From Galeopsis tetrahit (taxonomy: Eukaryota > Streptophyta > Magnoliopsida > Lamiales > Lamiaceae), in assembly GCA_963675135.1 (NCBI GenBank), contig OY776131.1:37161381-37225380 (forward strand): a DNA stretch of 64,000 bases, written 5' to 3'. A program made the translations under genes and the position numbers. The notes under the pieces were generated by a model. It worked only from the letters and a program-made list of their open reading frames with translations, had not been told where the DNA came from and ran no database searches. Positions 20,499 to 31,811 of the stretch are shown here, piece by piece. The stretch's first letter is position 1, and each line of letters starts with the position of its first letter.

Positions 20499-21122
20499 GA
20501 TATTTCTTTGCAAAATAGAAAAAATCGAATATGGTGTGTGTGAGCTTTGTGTTGCTATATATACAAAAAATTGAATTAATTAATAAAAAAAAAAAAAATC
20601 ACGCCAAATGCCGACGGAATATATTTTCCGTCGGAATTCGGAATTTGATAAATGCCGACGGATATTCCGTCGGCATTTATCTTGACCGACGGAAATTTGG
20701 GCGGGTGAAATGCCGACGGAATTAACTTTCCGTCGGAATTCACCATTTGATAAGTGCCGACGGATAATCCGTCGGCATTTATCTTGACCGACGGAAATTT
20801 GGGCGGGTGAAATGCCGACGGAAAGATAAGTCCGTCGGCATTTCCGTCGGGAAATACCCTAAAACTTTCTACTACCTAATTTTTTTCCACTTCACTTTCG
20901 TATTGCAAATTTACACCAAAACTTTCTACTGCCTAATTTTTTATGCTCATGCTCGGGTATTCATAAACATCAAATTACGGTACATTTTCTACCATTTTTA
21001 ATTTACTCTATATATAAAATTCAATATAATGTAATTACATGTTTTATATATATCATAAGTTTTGTTTGAATTCATTATAAGTTTAGTTTAGTAATGTGTT
21101 GCTCCACTTAAATGTTTAGCAG
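20499..21122. promoter_or_regulatory. Divergent GRF/TNP2 promoter region with internal motif array, element B
   Basis: About 20600-20856 contains some ten CCGACGGA/TCCGTCGG copies, many as palindromic pairs, between the divergent GRF and TNP2 genes. TATA-like TATATATA near 20560 faces the GRF gene. The sequence just before the TNP2 ATG reads TTTAGCAG, a good splice acceptor, so TNP2 may have a 5' UTR intron. Inferred: a TNPA-type protein could bind here. Confidence 0.6.
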
Positions 21123-23680
21123 ATGAATTTGCCTGACCGTCGTTGGATGTATTGTACTCCTAGAATGATTAGAGGAAATGTGAATGTGGAATTTTATAAT
21201 GAACTCGTGTTATTTGTTGAATTTGCAAAAAGCCAGCCACATTACATGAGTGGAAATTGCATTAGGTGTCCGTGTAATGCTAAGAAATGTCAGAATAAGC
21301 AATATAAAGAGATTGATGAGGTCCTAGTACATATTGTGAAGAATGGTTTCGTTGATAATTATTATAATTGGACTAGTCATGGCGAAACACGTTGGCCTTA
21401 TAGATTTGATGAAGTGTTTTACTATTACACTGTTGGAATCTATCAACAAGAAGCAAATTTCGATCATGTTGGCACTAGTAACGAGGTAGAACAACGGTTT
21501 GGGGACGAAGAACAACAGTTTGGGAACGAAGAACAACAGTTTGGGGACGAAGAACAACAGTTTGGGGACGAAGAACAACAGTTTGGGGACGAAGAACCGA
21601 ATATGTATCAAACAATGATCAGGGAAGCTGGTTTTTCAAACATGGAAGAGGAGCCGACGAATGAGGCATTTCGGTTTTATGAGATGCTCAAATTAGTCGA
21701 AGAAGATTTATATCCGGGTTGTGAATCTCACTCACAGTTGTCATTTAATGCACGACTCATGAACATTAAGACCGAGAACAAGCTTACTAACAGGGCATAT
21801 GAGCAAGTGACACAGTTATGCAGTGAAATTTGTCCTCAAAATAATAAGGTGCCTACGACGTTTCATCAAAGCAAACAAATGTTGAAGAATGTTGGTTTGC
21901 CGGTTGAGAAGATTGATTGTTGTGTGAAGGGTTGCATGTTATATTGGGGTGACGAAGATAGCAGTCTGAACATGTGTAGATTGTGTGGCCATCCCCGGTA
22001 CAAAGAGGCACGTCGAAAGGGACCTGGTGGTCAATCGAAGAAGACAAAGAAGAAAGTGCCATATAAGAAGATGTACTACCTTCCTATCATTCCTCGTTTG
22101 ATGAGATTATATCAATCAAGTGCCACTGCACAACACATGACGTGGCATGCTATAGATTCCTCTTCGGCTGAGTCGAGGGAGATGCGACATCCGGCAGACT
22201 CAGAGGCCTGGAAACATCTTGACAACGTGTTTCCAGATTTTGCTTGTGAACCGAGGAATGTGAGATTAGGTTTGTGTACTGATGGTTTTGCACCGTTTGG
22301 GATGCATGGGAAGCAGTATTCTTTGTGGCCGGTGATACTGACTCCGTATAATCTTCCTCCGTGGATGTGCATGAAACCTCAAACAATGTTTCTGACTGTA
22401 TTGGTGCCTGGACCAACGAATCCAAAGGACAAACTGGATGTTTATCTCCAACCTCTTATAAAAGACTTGATCTTCTTATGGGAGAATGGAGTCCAAACGT
22501 ACGATGTTTTTAGAAAGCAGAACTTCACGATGCGTGCTGCTCTTTTATGGACCATTAGCGACTTTCCTGCATATGGTATGTTGTCCGGGTGGAGTACGGC
22601 CGGAAAGAAAGCATGTCCGTATTGTATGGAGAATTCTGAAGCTTTCAGTCTCCCGGTGAGTAGAAAAGTTTCATGGTTCGATAATCACCGTAGGTTCTTA
22701 CCTCAAGGTCACCCGTTTCGAAGAAATAAAAAGAACTTCGTAAAGAACAGAGCAGTCACAAACAATCGACCTCCACTTCGAGATGGTATTTTATACATTT
22801 ATTTGATGAGTACTATTAAACGTATATTTATCTATTGCTTTTAGTGTCACTTATAATTTACTCTCCGTACAGGACGTAGGTTGTTATATGAGATTCAGTG
22901 GACGGGGTTGAAAAAAAGTAATGAGGAAAATGCAGCGGAACACAACAGAGGAATTGAGGGTGGTTGGAACAAAAGGAGTATTTTTTGGGACTTACCATAC
23001 TGGAGTTCACTATTGATACGACACAATTTGGATGTGATGCACATTGAAAAGAATGTGTTTGACAATGTGTTCCACACAATCATGAACACCGAAGGCAAGA
23101 CGAAAGACACTCCAAAGTCTCGGGAGGATTTGGACACTCTTTGTCGCCGTCCAGAGTTGAAAAAGGATGAGCGTACAGGTAAATTTCCAAAGGCTAGCTA
23201 CACACTGGATAAGCCACAAAAACAAAGATTGTGTAGGTGGATAAAGGAGTTGAACTTTCCGGACGACTACGTGTCGAACTTGAGTCGATGCGTAGACACA
23301 ACAACGGGTAAGGTTGCAAGGATGAAGAGTCATGATTGTCATGTATTTATGCAACGTTTGATACCGATTGCGTTCAAGGAACTTCTTCCTCTCAATGTGT
23401 GGAGGGCTATCACTGAATTAAGTCTATTTTTTAGAGATTTAACGGCTACAACGATCACGATCGATGATATGATTCGTTTAGATGAAGACATTCCAGTGAT
23501 TTTGTGTAAGTTGGAACAAATTTTTCCACCTAGCTTCTTTAACTCGATGGAACACTTACCCGTTCACTTAGCGTATGAAGCGAGAATTTGTGGTCCGGTG
23601 CAATACAGGTGGGTGTACCCATTTGAAAGGTAAAATCTTACTTTTTTTATTTCATTACAATTTCACATGCATTCTTATAA

Positions 23681-23725
<45 letters not shown>

Positions 23726-25118
23726 ATATCAGGTATCTCCACAACTTGAAACGCAATGCTAAACAAAAGGCAAACGTTGAAGCATCAATTGTGAATGCTT
23801 ATTTGAATGAAGAGGTTGGCATGTTTTGTTCTTATTACTTTGAAGACCACGTCAACACAAAGTTAAGAAGTGCTCCACGTAACTTCGGTGGTACATCCGC
23901 TGACGATATCAGTGAAGAGGTCGATGGAATGCTCTCCATATTCAAGTCTAAGGGACGGCCAATAGGAAACCCATTGAACGATATTGGGAGACGAACTCGG
24001 AGGCGGAAATAGCACAAACGTATGTGTTATTGAATTGTGATGAAGTTCAGCCATACATTGAGTAAGTATTTCATATATAAATCGTCTATTTAAATACCAC
24101 TTCATTTATGTCATTTAATATTAACCAAGTTTTTGAATGTTGTGAATTAGGATGTACACTCAAGAACTACGACGAGCAGAACCAAACATCTCAGATGCAT
24201 ATATAGATGCTCGTATTCAACGTGAATTTTCCCGATGGTTCGAACGTTATGTGAGTACCATTTAATTAATTATGTTTTACGTAAATAAATTAATATTTAT
24301 ATTAATTAATTTTGAATTAAGCCGTATAGGGACGGGATAACGCTCTAGACAGTCGATTCTTACGAGATCTCAGCAAGGGACCACTACGTCGTGTAAAGAC
24401 TTACAACAGTTATATTGTGAAGGGCTACAGATTTCATACGTCTGGGTATGCATCGACAAAGGCAACTACCAACAGTGGCGTCTGCGTTAGCAGTGCGAAT
24501 TACAATGCAGATGCAAGTGATTACTTTGGGGTGTTACGGGAAGTCGTCGAAGTAGAATATCCAGGATATCCAGCAAAGTCTGTAGTGTTGTTCAAGTGTC
24601 ATTGTTTTGATTCAGGCCATCTAGGAACAAGAATTCACCCGGAGTACAAGCTCGTTGATGTTAGTTCGAAAAGGACGTATGTTGTGGATGATCCATTTGT
24701 ATTTGCCCATCAAGTATCTCAAGTATACTACTGCACATATCCGGGAGCTCCACGTGGTTATGAATGGCACGCTGTTTGCAAAGTAAAGGCAAGGTCAATG
24801 GTAGAAGTCCCTAAAAAGGACAAAAATACTGAAAATGAATCTCCATTTCAAACAGAACAAATAGAGACTCCAACTGAAGTCTTTACGGGAGATTTCAATC
24901 TTTCTGTACCCTTGACGGCTGCAAATCCCCAATTAATCGAAATTGAAGGTGAAGAGGAGGGGGATGAAGAAGAGGATGAAGAGGAGAATGAAGATGAGGA
25001 TGAAGAGGAGAATGAAGAAGATGAGGATGAGGATGAGGAGGAGGATGAGGAAGATGATGATGAGGAGGAGGAGGATAAGGACGAAGAGGAGGATGAAGAC
25101 GATGAAGATGAAAATTAA
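21123..25118 (+). pseudogene. TNP2 CACTA transposase, element B copy (frameshifted)
   Basis: Same five-exon layout as C: 21123-22785, 22873-23629, 23733-24061, 24151-24250, 24330-25118. Exon 1 is 21 nt longer than in C, one extra FGDEEQQ repeat. Exon 3 is one nucleotide short: near 23966 B reads GGAAACCCATTG where C has GGAAAACCCACTG. This shifts the frame and gives a stop at about 24010-24012, removing the C-terminal quarter (end of the DUF4218-like part, the DUF4216-like domain and acidic tail). The N-terminal Transpos_assoc-like domain and the Tnp2 core remain. Known: TNP2/TNPD is the catalytic DDE transposase of CACTA elements. Inferred: B cannot make full-length transposase. The other exons and splice sites look normal, so the damage is recent. 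Confidence 0.9.
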
Positions 25119-25354
25119 TTCAATTAATGTAATGTATTTATTTCTTATTTTATAAAAGTTAATTAATTATTTATCATTTAGGTACAAATTATAAAAATTA
25201 AATTTACTATAAATATAAGTCACAACCAATATATATATTAATATATGTGGAAGAAATGAATTTTGTGATTTTTTAAAAAAATATTTTTGTAATTTAGTAG
25301 GTCTAGTATATAGAAAAAATTGAATTATTTAAAAAAAAAATAAAAAAAATCGCC

Positions 25355-25500
25355 AAAATGCTAACGGAATTAACTTTCCGTCGGTGTTTACTTTTTGAAA
25401 ATTACCGACGGATTATCCGTCGGTATTTTTAAATGTCCGTCGAAATTCACCATTTGATAAATACCGACGGAATATCCGTCGGTATTTGTAAATATGCCCA
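25355..25500. repeat. Internal motif array downstream of TNP2, element B
   Basis: Copies of TCCGTCGG and CCGACGGA upstream of a TATATAAAACCTCAACCTAG box that heads the 3' transcription unit. Confidence 0.75.
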
Positions 25501-26100
25501 TATATAAAACCTCAACCTAGGTTTTCTTTCACAAACTTTCTTCCCCATTCGATTCCCCCCACCTCGCCTCCCTCCTCTTCTCCAACCAACTCCTCTTCTC
25601 CAACCAACTCTTCGGCCCCATTCCCCCCCACCTCGCCTCCCTCCACCACCTCATAATCCTCAGAATCGGCGACAACCCTCGGCCCTATTCCCGCCACCCT
25701 CGGCACTCTAACCGTGAAGCATGGCCGCCGCCCATTCTTGCTTCTCCGGCGTTTTAATAAGTGGGCCGACTCCGACGTAAGTGATTTTGAGATTAGATTG
25801 AAAAATTTTGAACTTTAAGATCAATTTTTTTTTTTTTAATTTTTTGGTTGTTTCCTTGAAGTAGACGAAGTCGCCGCCCTTCGCCGGAGTCTGGAAGAAG
25901 ACGAAGCCACCGTCAGTTTCTGGAAGTACTAGATGATGATCAAGTAAGCTACTAATTAATTACTAGTATTAATTTGATTTGATTATAATATATTAAAGAA
26001 ATTGGTTTAATTTGATGCAGGTGGATGAATTGAAGAATACTTTTTGAAGCATGAGGATATGTAATAAAAACAATGCAAATTTCTTCACATTCCCAACATA
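25501..26100 (+). other. Putative spliced 3' transcription unit with captured LRR fragment, element B
   Basis: TATATAAAAC (25501-25510) is followed by a C/T-rich leader. An LRR-like fragment lies at about 25608-25676 (GPIPPHLASLHHLIILRIGD), damaged after the Asn by a small deletion relative to A. From ATG 25721 a 53-codon frame can be assembled over canonical GT-AG introns: 25721-25776, 25865-25943 and 26021-26047 (TGA). An AATAAA-type signal follows (about 26063). The A copy uses a different frame in the first exon, so the peptide is not conserved and may be fortuitous. I do not recognise a function. Confidence 0.4.
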
Positions 26101-26279
26101 ATATTTCATGTAATATTATTGTTTCATTACATAATATTTTAATTTTGACACTTTTTACATAATGACATTTTTTACGAAATTTCTTCACATTCCCAACCTC
26201 TAATACGGCACTTTCGGTAAATGTAATTCTGGTCTGGGCCTCCCCGGCCACCCATATTTTTTTTATTAATATTTTGTTT

Positions 26280-26758
26280 TACTGACGGATATTCCGTCGG
26301 TAAAATGCCGACGGATATTCCGTCGGTCAAATATTCCGTCGATATGTGAATTTCGAAATCAATTTATTCAAAATTAATTCAGTCGGGTCTCCGACGACAT
26401 TTCCGTCGGAATTTCCGACGGCATTTAATTTCTTTTATAATTACTTTAATTCATTCTAATTTCTTTTATAATTATTTTAATTCATTCTTTCCGACGGAAT
26501 TACCGACGGAATGTTAACCCGGTTTGTTAAACGGGTTGTCCGGAATACCGACGGACATTCCGTCGGAAAAAGCCGACGGACATTTCCCTCGGTATTTCCG
26601 TCGGCATTTCCGACGGAATTCAAAAATCCGTCGGCAAAAAAAGCGGACGCCGAGAAAGGGGACGGCCGACTTTCCGTCGGCAATTCCGTCGGTAACCTCG
26701 GCGGCCGACGGAAAATTCGTCAGAAAATCCGTCTCTAAAACGACCTTTTTTTGTAGTG
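26280..26758. repeat. Subterminal motif array, 3' end of element B
   Basis: Many CCGACGGA/TCCGTCGG copies ending in CGTCTCTAAAACGACC and the terminal TTTTTTTGTAGTG. It parallels 38170-38710 in C and 10192-10712 (reverse) in A. Confidence 0.88.
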
Positions 26759-26761
26759 GAA

Positions 26762-27224
26762 GTTATTTCTTGAAACTTCACAAATGATCTATCCCAAAAA
26801 TTTAAGATTCCATAAAAACTTTTTGACAATTTTTTTTTCCATTTAATTTTTACGGTGGGTGTTCTGTGAAGTAAATTTCTTGAAACTTCAAATTTTTTAT
26901 CCCACAAATAGTCAAATCCGACAAATTTTAGTTTTTTGGGTAACCAACCCGCGCGTAATTATATAAGATTAATATGCAGCACGATGCATATTAAACATTG
27001 CAAATTAAATATGATAGCGAATGAGTAGTAATTAATCTTGATTATGTTTAAGTTCCAAGAACTCATGATATATATATATATATTCTTCGATGTTTTATGT
27101 GAGTTATATAAGAAACACTTAAAAAAGATGGGAATTTGCAATGTAATTTTGCTAATGTATAAACAAAACCAATTAAAAACATAAAAAGTACAGGTCATTC
27201 TACCTCGTAAAGAAATAGTTCGTG
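26762..27224. other. Spacer between CACTA B and copia D
   Basis: AT-rich, with no gene and no recognisable repeat other than a short AT microsatellite near 27069-27082. Confidence 0.5.
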
Positions 27225-27626
27225 TGTTGAATTTGTGCGGAAATTAAATAAAAAGTCATAGAAGCAGAATCACTCATCATGAGAGGTAGTTTTATTCATC
27301 TCAGAAAATGTAATAACAAATCAGAAAAATGCACTACAAGAAAATTGACTTTTAGTGACAAAAATTCTATCATTATAACTTCTCTAGCTAAAAGTCTTTA
27401 TTGAGAGTAATTGACTTATAGTGAGAGGTCCTGTCATTAATTCTCAAATTCCTGTCACTAAATACTTTTAGCTAGAGAAGCAATAATGAGAGGATGTAGT
27501 CACTAAAAGTCAGTTTTCTTACAGTGATGAGAAACCCTTTTATCACCTAGCTCACGAAGTAATCAATAACCGTTCTACAAAAACGTAAAACATAAAAGCG
27601 TAATATAGAAAATGTAATACTCATCA
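27225..27626 (-). repeat. 3' LTR of copia D (contains a MITE)
   Basis: About 204 bp once the 195-bp MITE and its 3-bp duplication are removed, against 220 bp for the partner LTR. Immediately inside lies CCCCCTCAAGTTGG, on the minus strand a polypurine tract (CCAACTTGAGGGGG). Confidence 0.85.
27332..27526. mobile_element. 195-bp CACTA-type MITE, TSD ATG
   Basis: Ends CACTACAAGAAAATTGACTT and (reverse complement) CACTGTAAGAAAACTGACTT, with further inverted pairing (TTTTAGTGAC/GTCACTAAAA; TCTCTAGCTAAAAG/TTTTAGCTAGAGA). Flanked by ATG at 27329-27331 and 27527-27529. The other LTR of copia D shows the empty site (AAAAATGAGAAACCC). No CCGACGGA motif, so it belongs to a different CACTA family from A, B and C. 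Confidence 0.9.
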
Positions 27627-27639
27627 TCCCCCTCAAGTT

Positions 27640-28356
27640 GGAGCAGGATATACACATCAACCAAGCCCAGCTTGCTAACGAACCATGCGAAAGCTTGACC
27701 AATGAGCACCTTAGTGAAACCATCTGCTAGTTGGAACTTTGAAGGCACAAATTAAAGACGGAAGAACAAAACCAGTCTTAAACTGATCACGGATAAGATG
27801 ACAATCGATGTCCAAATGTTTGGTGCGCTCATGAAACACCAGATTCGCAGTGATATGAAGAGCAACTTTATTATCACAAAAAAAAAAAAAAAAAAAAAAG
27901 AAATTGGACGCGAAACGCAACAATCGAAATCCAAAAGAATATTATGCACCCATTGCAACTCACAAATAGAGCTCAATGACAGATACTCCGCCTCACCCGT
28001 GGAACGAGACACAATGGTTTGCTTTACTCTTCAAAGCTACCAAAGAAGACCCAAAAAAAAATGCAATAACCTGTAATTGAACGTCGAGTATCTTTACAGA
28101 CAGCCCAATCTGAATCAAAATATCCCTTAAGTAAAAATGGACTAGAAGAAGAGTAGAATAGCCCCAAAGAAAGAAGGAGTACCCTTCAAGTATCGCAAAA
28201 CATGCCGCATCCCAATGCAGCGAGCGAGGAGAGTTAAGAACTGACTGATCAGCTGCTGGACAACATAAGTAATGTCGGGCCTTGTCAAGTTCAAATATAG
28301 AAGTTTACCAACAAGCCTCCGAAAACGATCTGGTTGCTCCAACAAAACACCCCATC
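27640..28356 (-). pseudogene. Copia D RT end and RNase H, degraded
   Basis: Minus-strand pieces: RT end at about 28345-28142 (RFRRLVGKLLYLNLTRPDIT, then VLRYLKGTP) and RNase H at about 28012-27640 (STGEAEYLSL, ELQWVHNIL, CDNKVALHI, HERTKHLDIDCHLIRDQ). Frameshifts separate the blocks. A run of about 22 A's (27878-27899) sits just before the CDN block and has expanded within coding sequence. The frame joins directly across CACTA C to the RT segment at 38714. Non-functional. Confidence 0.88.
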
Positions 28357-28359
28357 ACT

Positions 28360-28665
28360 CACTACAAAAAACGCGCGCTTTTGGGACGGACAAATGCTGA
28401 CGGATTTTAGTCCGTCAGCATTTCCGACGGATATGCTGACGGATTGAAAAGTCAACATCAATGCTGACGGATTTCCGTTCCGTCAGCATTTACCGAGGGA
28501 AAATGCTGACGGATGTTTTGAAATTTGTATCCTGACGGAAATGCTGACGGATTATCCGTCAGCAAATGGCATGTTGATTTCGCACCGCCTCGTTTTCCAA
28601 TAAGGTAACCGTTGGCTTTAAAGTCGGCGGTTACCGAGGGAAATGCCGACGGAATATCCGTCGGT
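28360..28665. repeat. Subterminal motif array, 5' end of element C
   Basis: GCTGACGGA/TCCGTCAGC forms dominate the outer part, and CCGACGGA/TCCGTCGG forms the inner part. A and B show mostly the CCGACGGA form at this end. Confidence 0.88.
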
Positions 28666-29814
28666 ATTTCTTTTTTTTTTTTAATATATAAGGGCCTCAA
28701 ATCAATCAGATCCTCGTTTTAGAGAAAAAAAAGGGGCGTGCGTGAGGATTCGGTGGGGAAGACGAAGACGAGGACTTGGCCATTGAAGCAAATTTCTTCG
28801 ATTACATTGATACGGTACGTTTTCTTAATTAGTTCTATTACTTAGTTTTAATACTTATATATGTTTATGCATGGATATATGTAAATATGAATAATTTAAT
28901 GTTGATTTGCATGTTATATTGATTTAGTTAGTTGTTAAAATATTATGATCATGTTAGTATGTACGTTAGTTAATTTAATTTGTTGATTAAGAATAATTTT
29001 GATAGACCGAGTAGTTTTTTAAGGTTAATTAATTAATTAATTGTTATTTGTATACATTAATTAATTGTTATATAGTTAATTACTAGTTTAATTTAATTGT
29101 GTAATTTTGATATAGAATATTTTTAATGTAGGTAGTGCATGTTTGAATCAATTGTTTAAATTAGTTTAGATATAGTGGTTCGACCGTTGGATCACGTTGT
29201 AATTAGGAATATGTTGATTAAATTAGGAATACGCTATATTAGTACAAATTTTTAATTAGGAATATGTTCATTAAATTGATAATTATTGACCCAATTAGAA
29301 AATTATTATTTTAATTAGTTTTAGGTTTGTTAATTTAGGAATATATATGTTCAATTTTTTATTATTGATTAAGTTAGGTAGAAAAATAATAATTAAATTA
29401 GGTTATTGTTGATTAAATTAGGAATATGTTGATTAATTAAATTAGGAATATGCTATATTAGTAAAAAAATTAAATTAGGAATATGTTCATTAAATTGATA
29501 ATTAGAAAACTCCAATTAGAAAAGTATTATTTTAATTATGTTTAGATTTGTTAATTTAGGAATATGTTAATTTAGAAATATTTTTAATGTAGGTGATGCA
29601 TGTTTCAATCAATTGTTTAAATTATTAGTTAATTAGATGGTTCGACGGTGGTATCACGTTGTAATTAGGTTATATATATATTGTTTTGATTTAAATTAGG
29701 AATATGTTGATTAAATTAGGAATATGCTATATTAGTAAAAATTTTAAATTAACAATATGTTCTTTAAATTAATAATTATAAGTAAAATTAGGTATTTTTT
29801 ATTGATTGAAACAG
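28666..29814 (+). promoter_or_regulatory. TNPA promoter, untranslated exon and 5' UTR intron, element C
   Basis: AATATATAAGGG (about 28682) could be the TATA region. A GA-rich untranslated exon runs to 28814, then an intron from GTACGT (28815) to the AG at 29813-29814 directly before the ATG. The intron is AT-rich with repeated ATTAGGAATATGTT units. Only the acceptor differs in B. Confidence 0.6.
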
Positions 29815-31482
29815 ATGAGTGAACAAGTACCGAATCAGGGTTCGGGTTCACGTCGTAGGTCGTCACTTTGGTCACGTTCAAGGAGGTCTCGGGATGAATC
29901 AGTTCCTGTGACGGCTCCTCCTCCTCCTCCTCCTGTGGCAGTGTCGCCGCCGCCGACGACGACTACGATGTCGGTTGGTTCGTCATCCTCTTCTCGTCAG
30001 CATCCTGTTCGAGACAAAAGGAAAGACATTGACATCGTTTCAGGAGCGTAAGTCAATAATTCTAATGTTTGATGAGATTCAATAACGATTAACTTTATTT
30101 ATTTATTTATAATGTGTTAGTTTATAAATTTGTTAATAATTTTACAGGTTGGTGCCCGGTAATGAGGTGTCCAGGATGTGCACAAAATCCTTTAAGGATT
30201 GCAAGATTTCTAAGGGTGCTATCACTTGGTCGAAGGTGCCACAATCTAAAAAGGATGAATATTTCGACGAGTTCCAGGTATATAATTACAATATTTAAAG
30301 TTTATTAAATAACTAATTATTCATATTATTTGATAAATATGTTGAATATTTATTTGTATAGAAAAAGGCTCGTTGGGATACGGCGATCTACTCGGACGCC
30401 GCTATTTACGAGAAGTGGTACAATCTTTGTTCTACTCGGTACACGAACATGATGTACGACTGGAGAACGGTCTGGCGTGATCGTGACGTGAATCGTGTTC
30501 TGGGGAAAGACGAGGATGGTGTTGACCTATGGGAGTCGTTGGTTGAGAAGTGGATGAACCAGGCTTACCAAGAGAAGTGTGACAAAGCTCGGGCCAACCG
30601 CAGAACCGACGTTGGAGGCGGGATGGCAGTGCATCGGGGGGGAGCTCGGTCCGTCCTCGAGCAATCACTTGCTATCGTAAGTTTTCATTAATTTTTGAAA
30701 ATTAAATAATTATAGTTAATTATTTTATATTAGTTATCTAAATTAATTTGTATATGTTTATTTGATACGTAATAGGAGCGGGAGACTGGACGTCCACACA
30801 CCCACTTGGATCGGATGAGTCTTCTTCATCCGTTTAATACCGATACACAGACGTCCACCTACGGGCGCACTACTGACCTCCACGTAAGTTTAATTAAATT
30901 TATGTATTAATTACATTATATATATATATAGATAATTAAATTAATTTTAATTTTTTAATTATGTAGTTGAGCGTCCGACAGAGGATTGAAGAGGCCGAGA
31001 CGCAAGCCACCGCCACGACTACTGCTGAATCCGGAAGCAGCGGTACCCCTCCGGTTGTTGACGTGGACCAGTGTTACCTTGACGTTGCCCCGACCAGGAA
31101 GGGAAGGGTCATTGGCCTTGGTGGGATGAGCAGCGCCGTGAGGACACCAAGTGGTCGGTCGGCCCGGAGTGCATCGCAGCCGTCCGTATCCTCCACTGCC
31201 GTCCCGGATCCGAACTTCATGGCAACGTTCGAGAACTACTTCCGTACCTGGAGTACCAATGCGGGTCGGACGTTGGGGATGTCTGCTGAGCAGATCGAGG
31301 CCGTCTATCAACAGACGATGGGGCAACCACCGCCAGCTCCATCTCCAGGTCCAGCTCCAGATCAAGCTGCAGGTCAAGATGCAGGTCAGGCCGACGGTGG
31401 CGACGTCAACTTGAATGAGGATGTGGAACAATTTTTTAACTTTCCGGGCACTGGCAACTATCCTGGCAACTATACTGGTTGA
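29815..31482 (+). CDS. TNPA-like CACTA protein (Transposase_24 type), element C copy
   Basis: Exons 29815-30047, 30148-30277, 30362-30676, 30776-30883 and 30967-31482 give 1302 nt, 433 aa. All introns are GT..AG with consistent phase. Residues 1-78 are Ser/Arg/Pro-rich and low-complexity. About 79-225 form the conserved core, rich in Trp (ARWDTAIYSD, YDWRTVWRD, LWESLVEKW). About 200-265 hold CDKARANRRTDVGGGMAVHR and GRPHTHLDRMSLLHPF, the Transposase_24 hallmark. The rest is a helical/Pro-rich tail ending NYTG. Known: TNPA-type proteins bind the subterminal repeats, bring the ends together and regulate the element promoter. It lies 5' of TNP2 as a separate transcription unit here, not as an alternative splice product. 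No defect seen. Confidence 0.9.
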
Positions 31483-31811
31483 ACAATTTGAACAATTTAA
31501 TTTTGTGTTGAACTAATTTATTTTTTTGTTGAACTTATTTAATTTTCTGTTGAACTTATTTAATTTTCTGTTGAACTTATTTATCTTTATGTATATATTT
31601 ATGTTTATGTTGAAAAATATGTTGAACTATATATTGCAGTTTATTTGTGTAGTTTATTGGTGTATAGATGAAAATAGGGTGCATTCATTTGTTTCATTGA
31701 GTACAAAATAATCTCATTTAGAGTGCATTCTAGATATAGATTTAAACCACTTGAAGAGTGCATTTTAGTACAAATTAAAATAGCCTCATATAGAGTGCAT
31801 TATACATATAT

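Larger units (their letters stand above)
10147..26758 (+). mobile_element. CACTA (En/Spm) element B, interrupted by element A
   Basis: Left end CACTACAAAAAACGCGCG at 10147; right end TTTTTTTGTAGTG closing at 26758. It is flanked by a perfect 3-bp TSD, GAA at 10144-10146 and 26759-26761. Only 45 bp of the left end remain before element A begins; the rest of B resumes at 16709. Excluding A and its duplicated GGA, B is about 10.1 kb. Gene order on its plus strand: TNPA-like gene, GRF-zinc-finger gene (antisense), TNP2 transposase, then a transcribed-looking unit with a captured LRR fragment. TNP2 is frameshifted and the acceptor before TNPA is mutated, so B is judged non-autonomous. Confidence 0.93.

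Noticed and set aside
21324..21611. Phe/Leu-rich minus-strand ORF of repeated FVPKLLF units (also 33001-33267)
   Set aside because: Shadow of the FGDEEQQ-coding minisatellite on the other strand.
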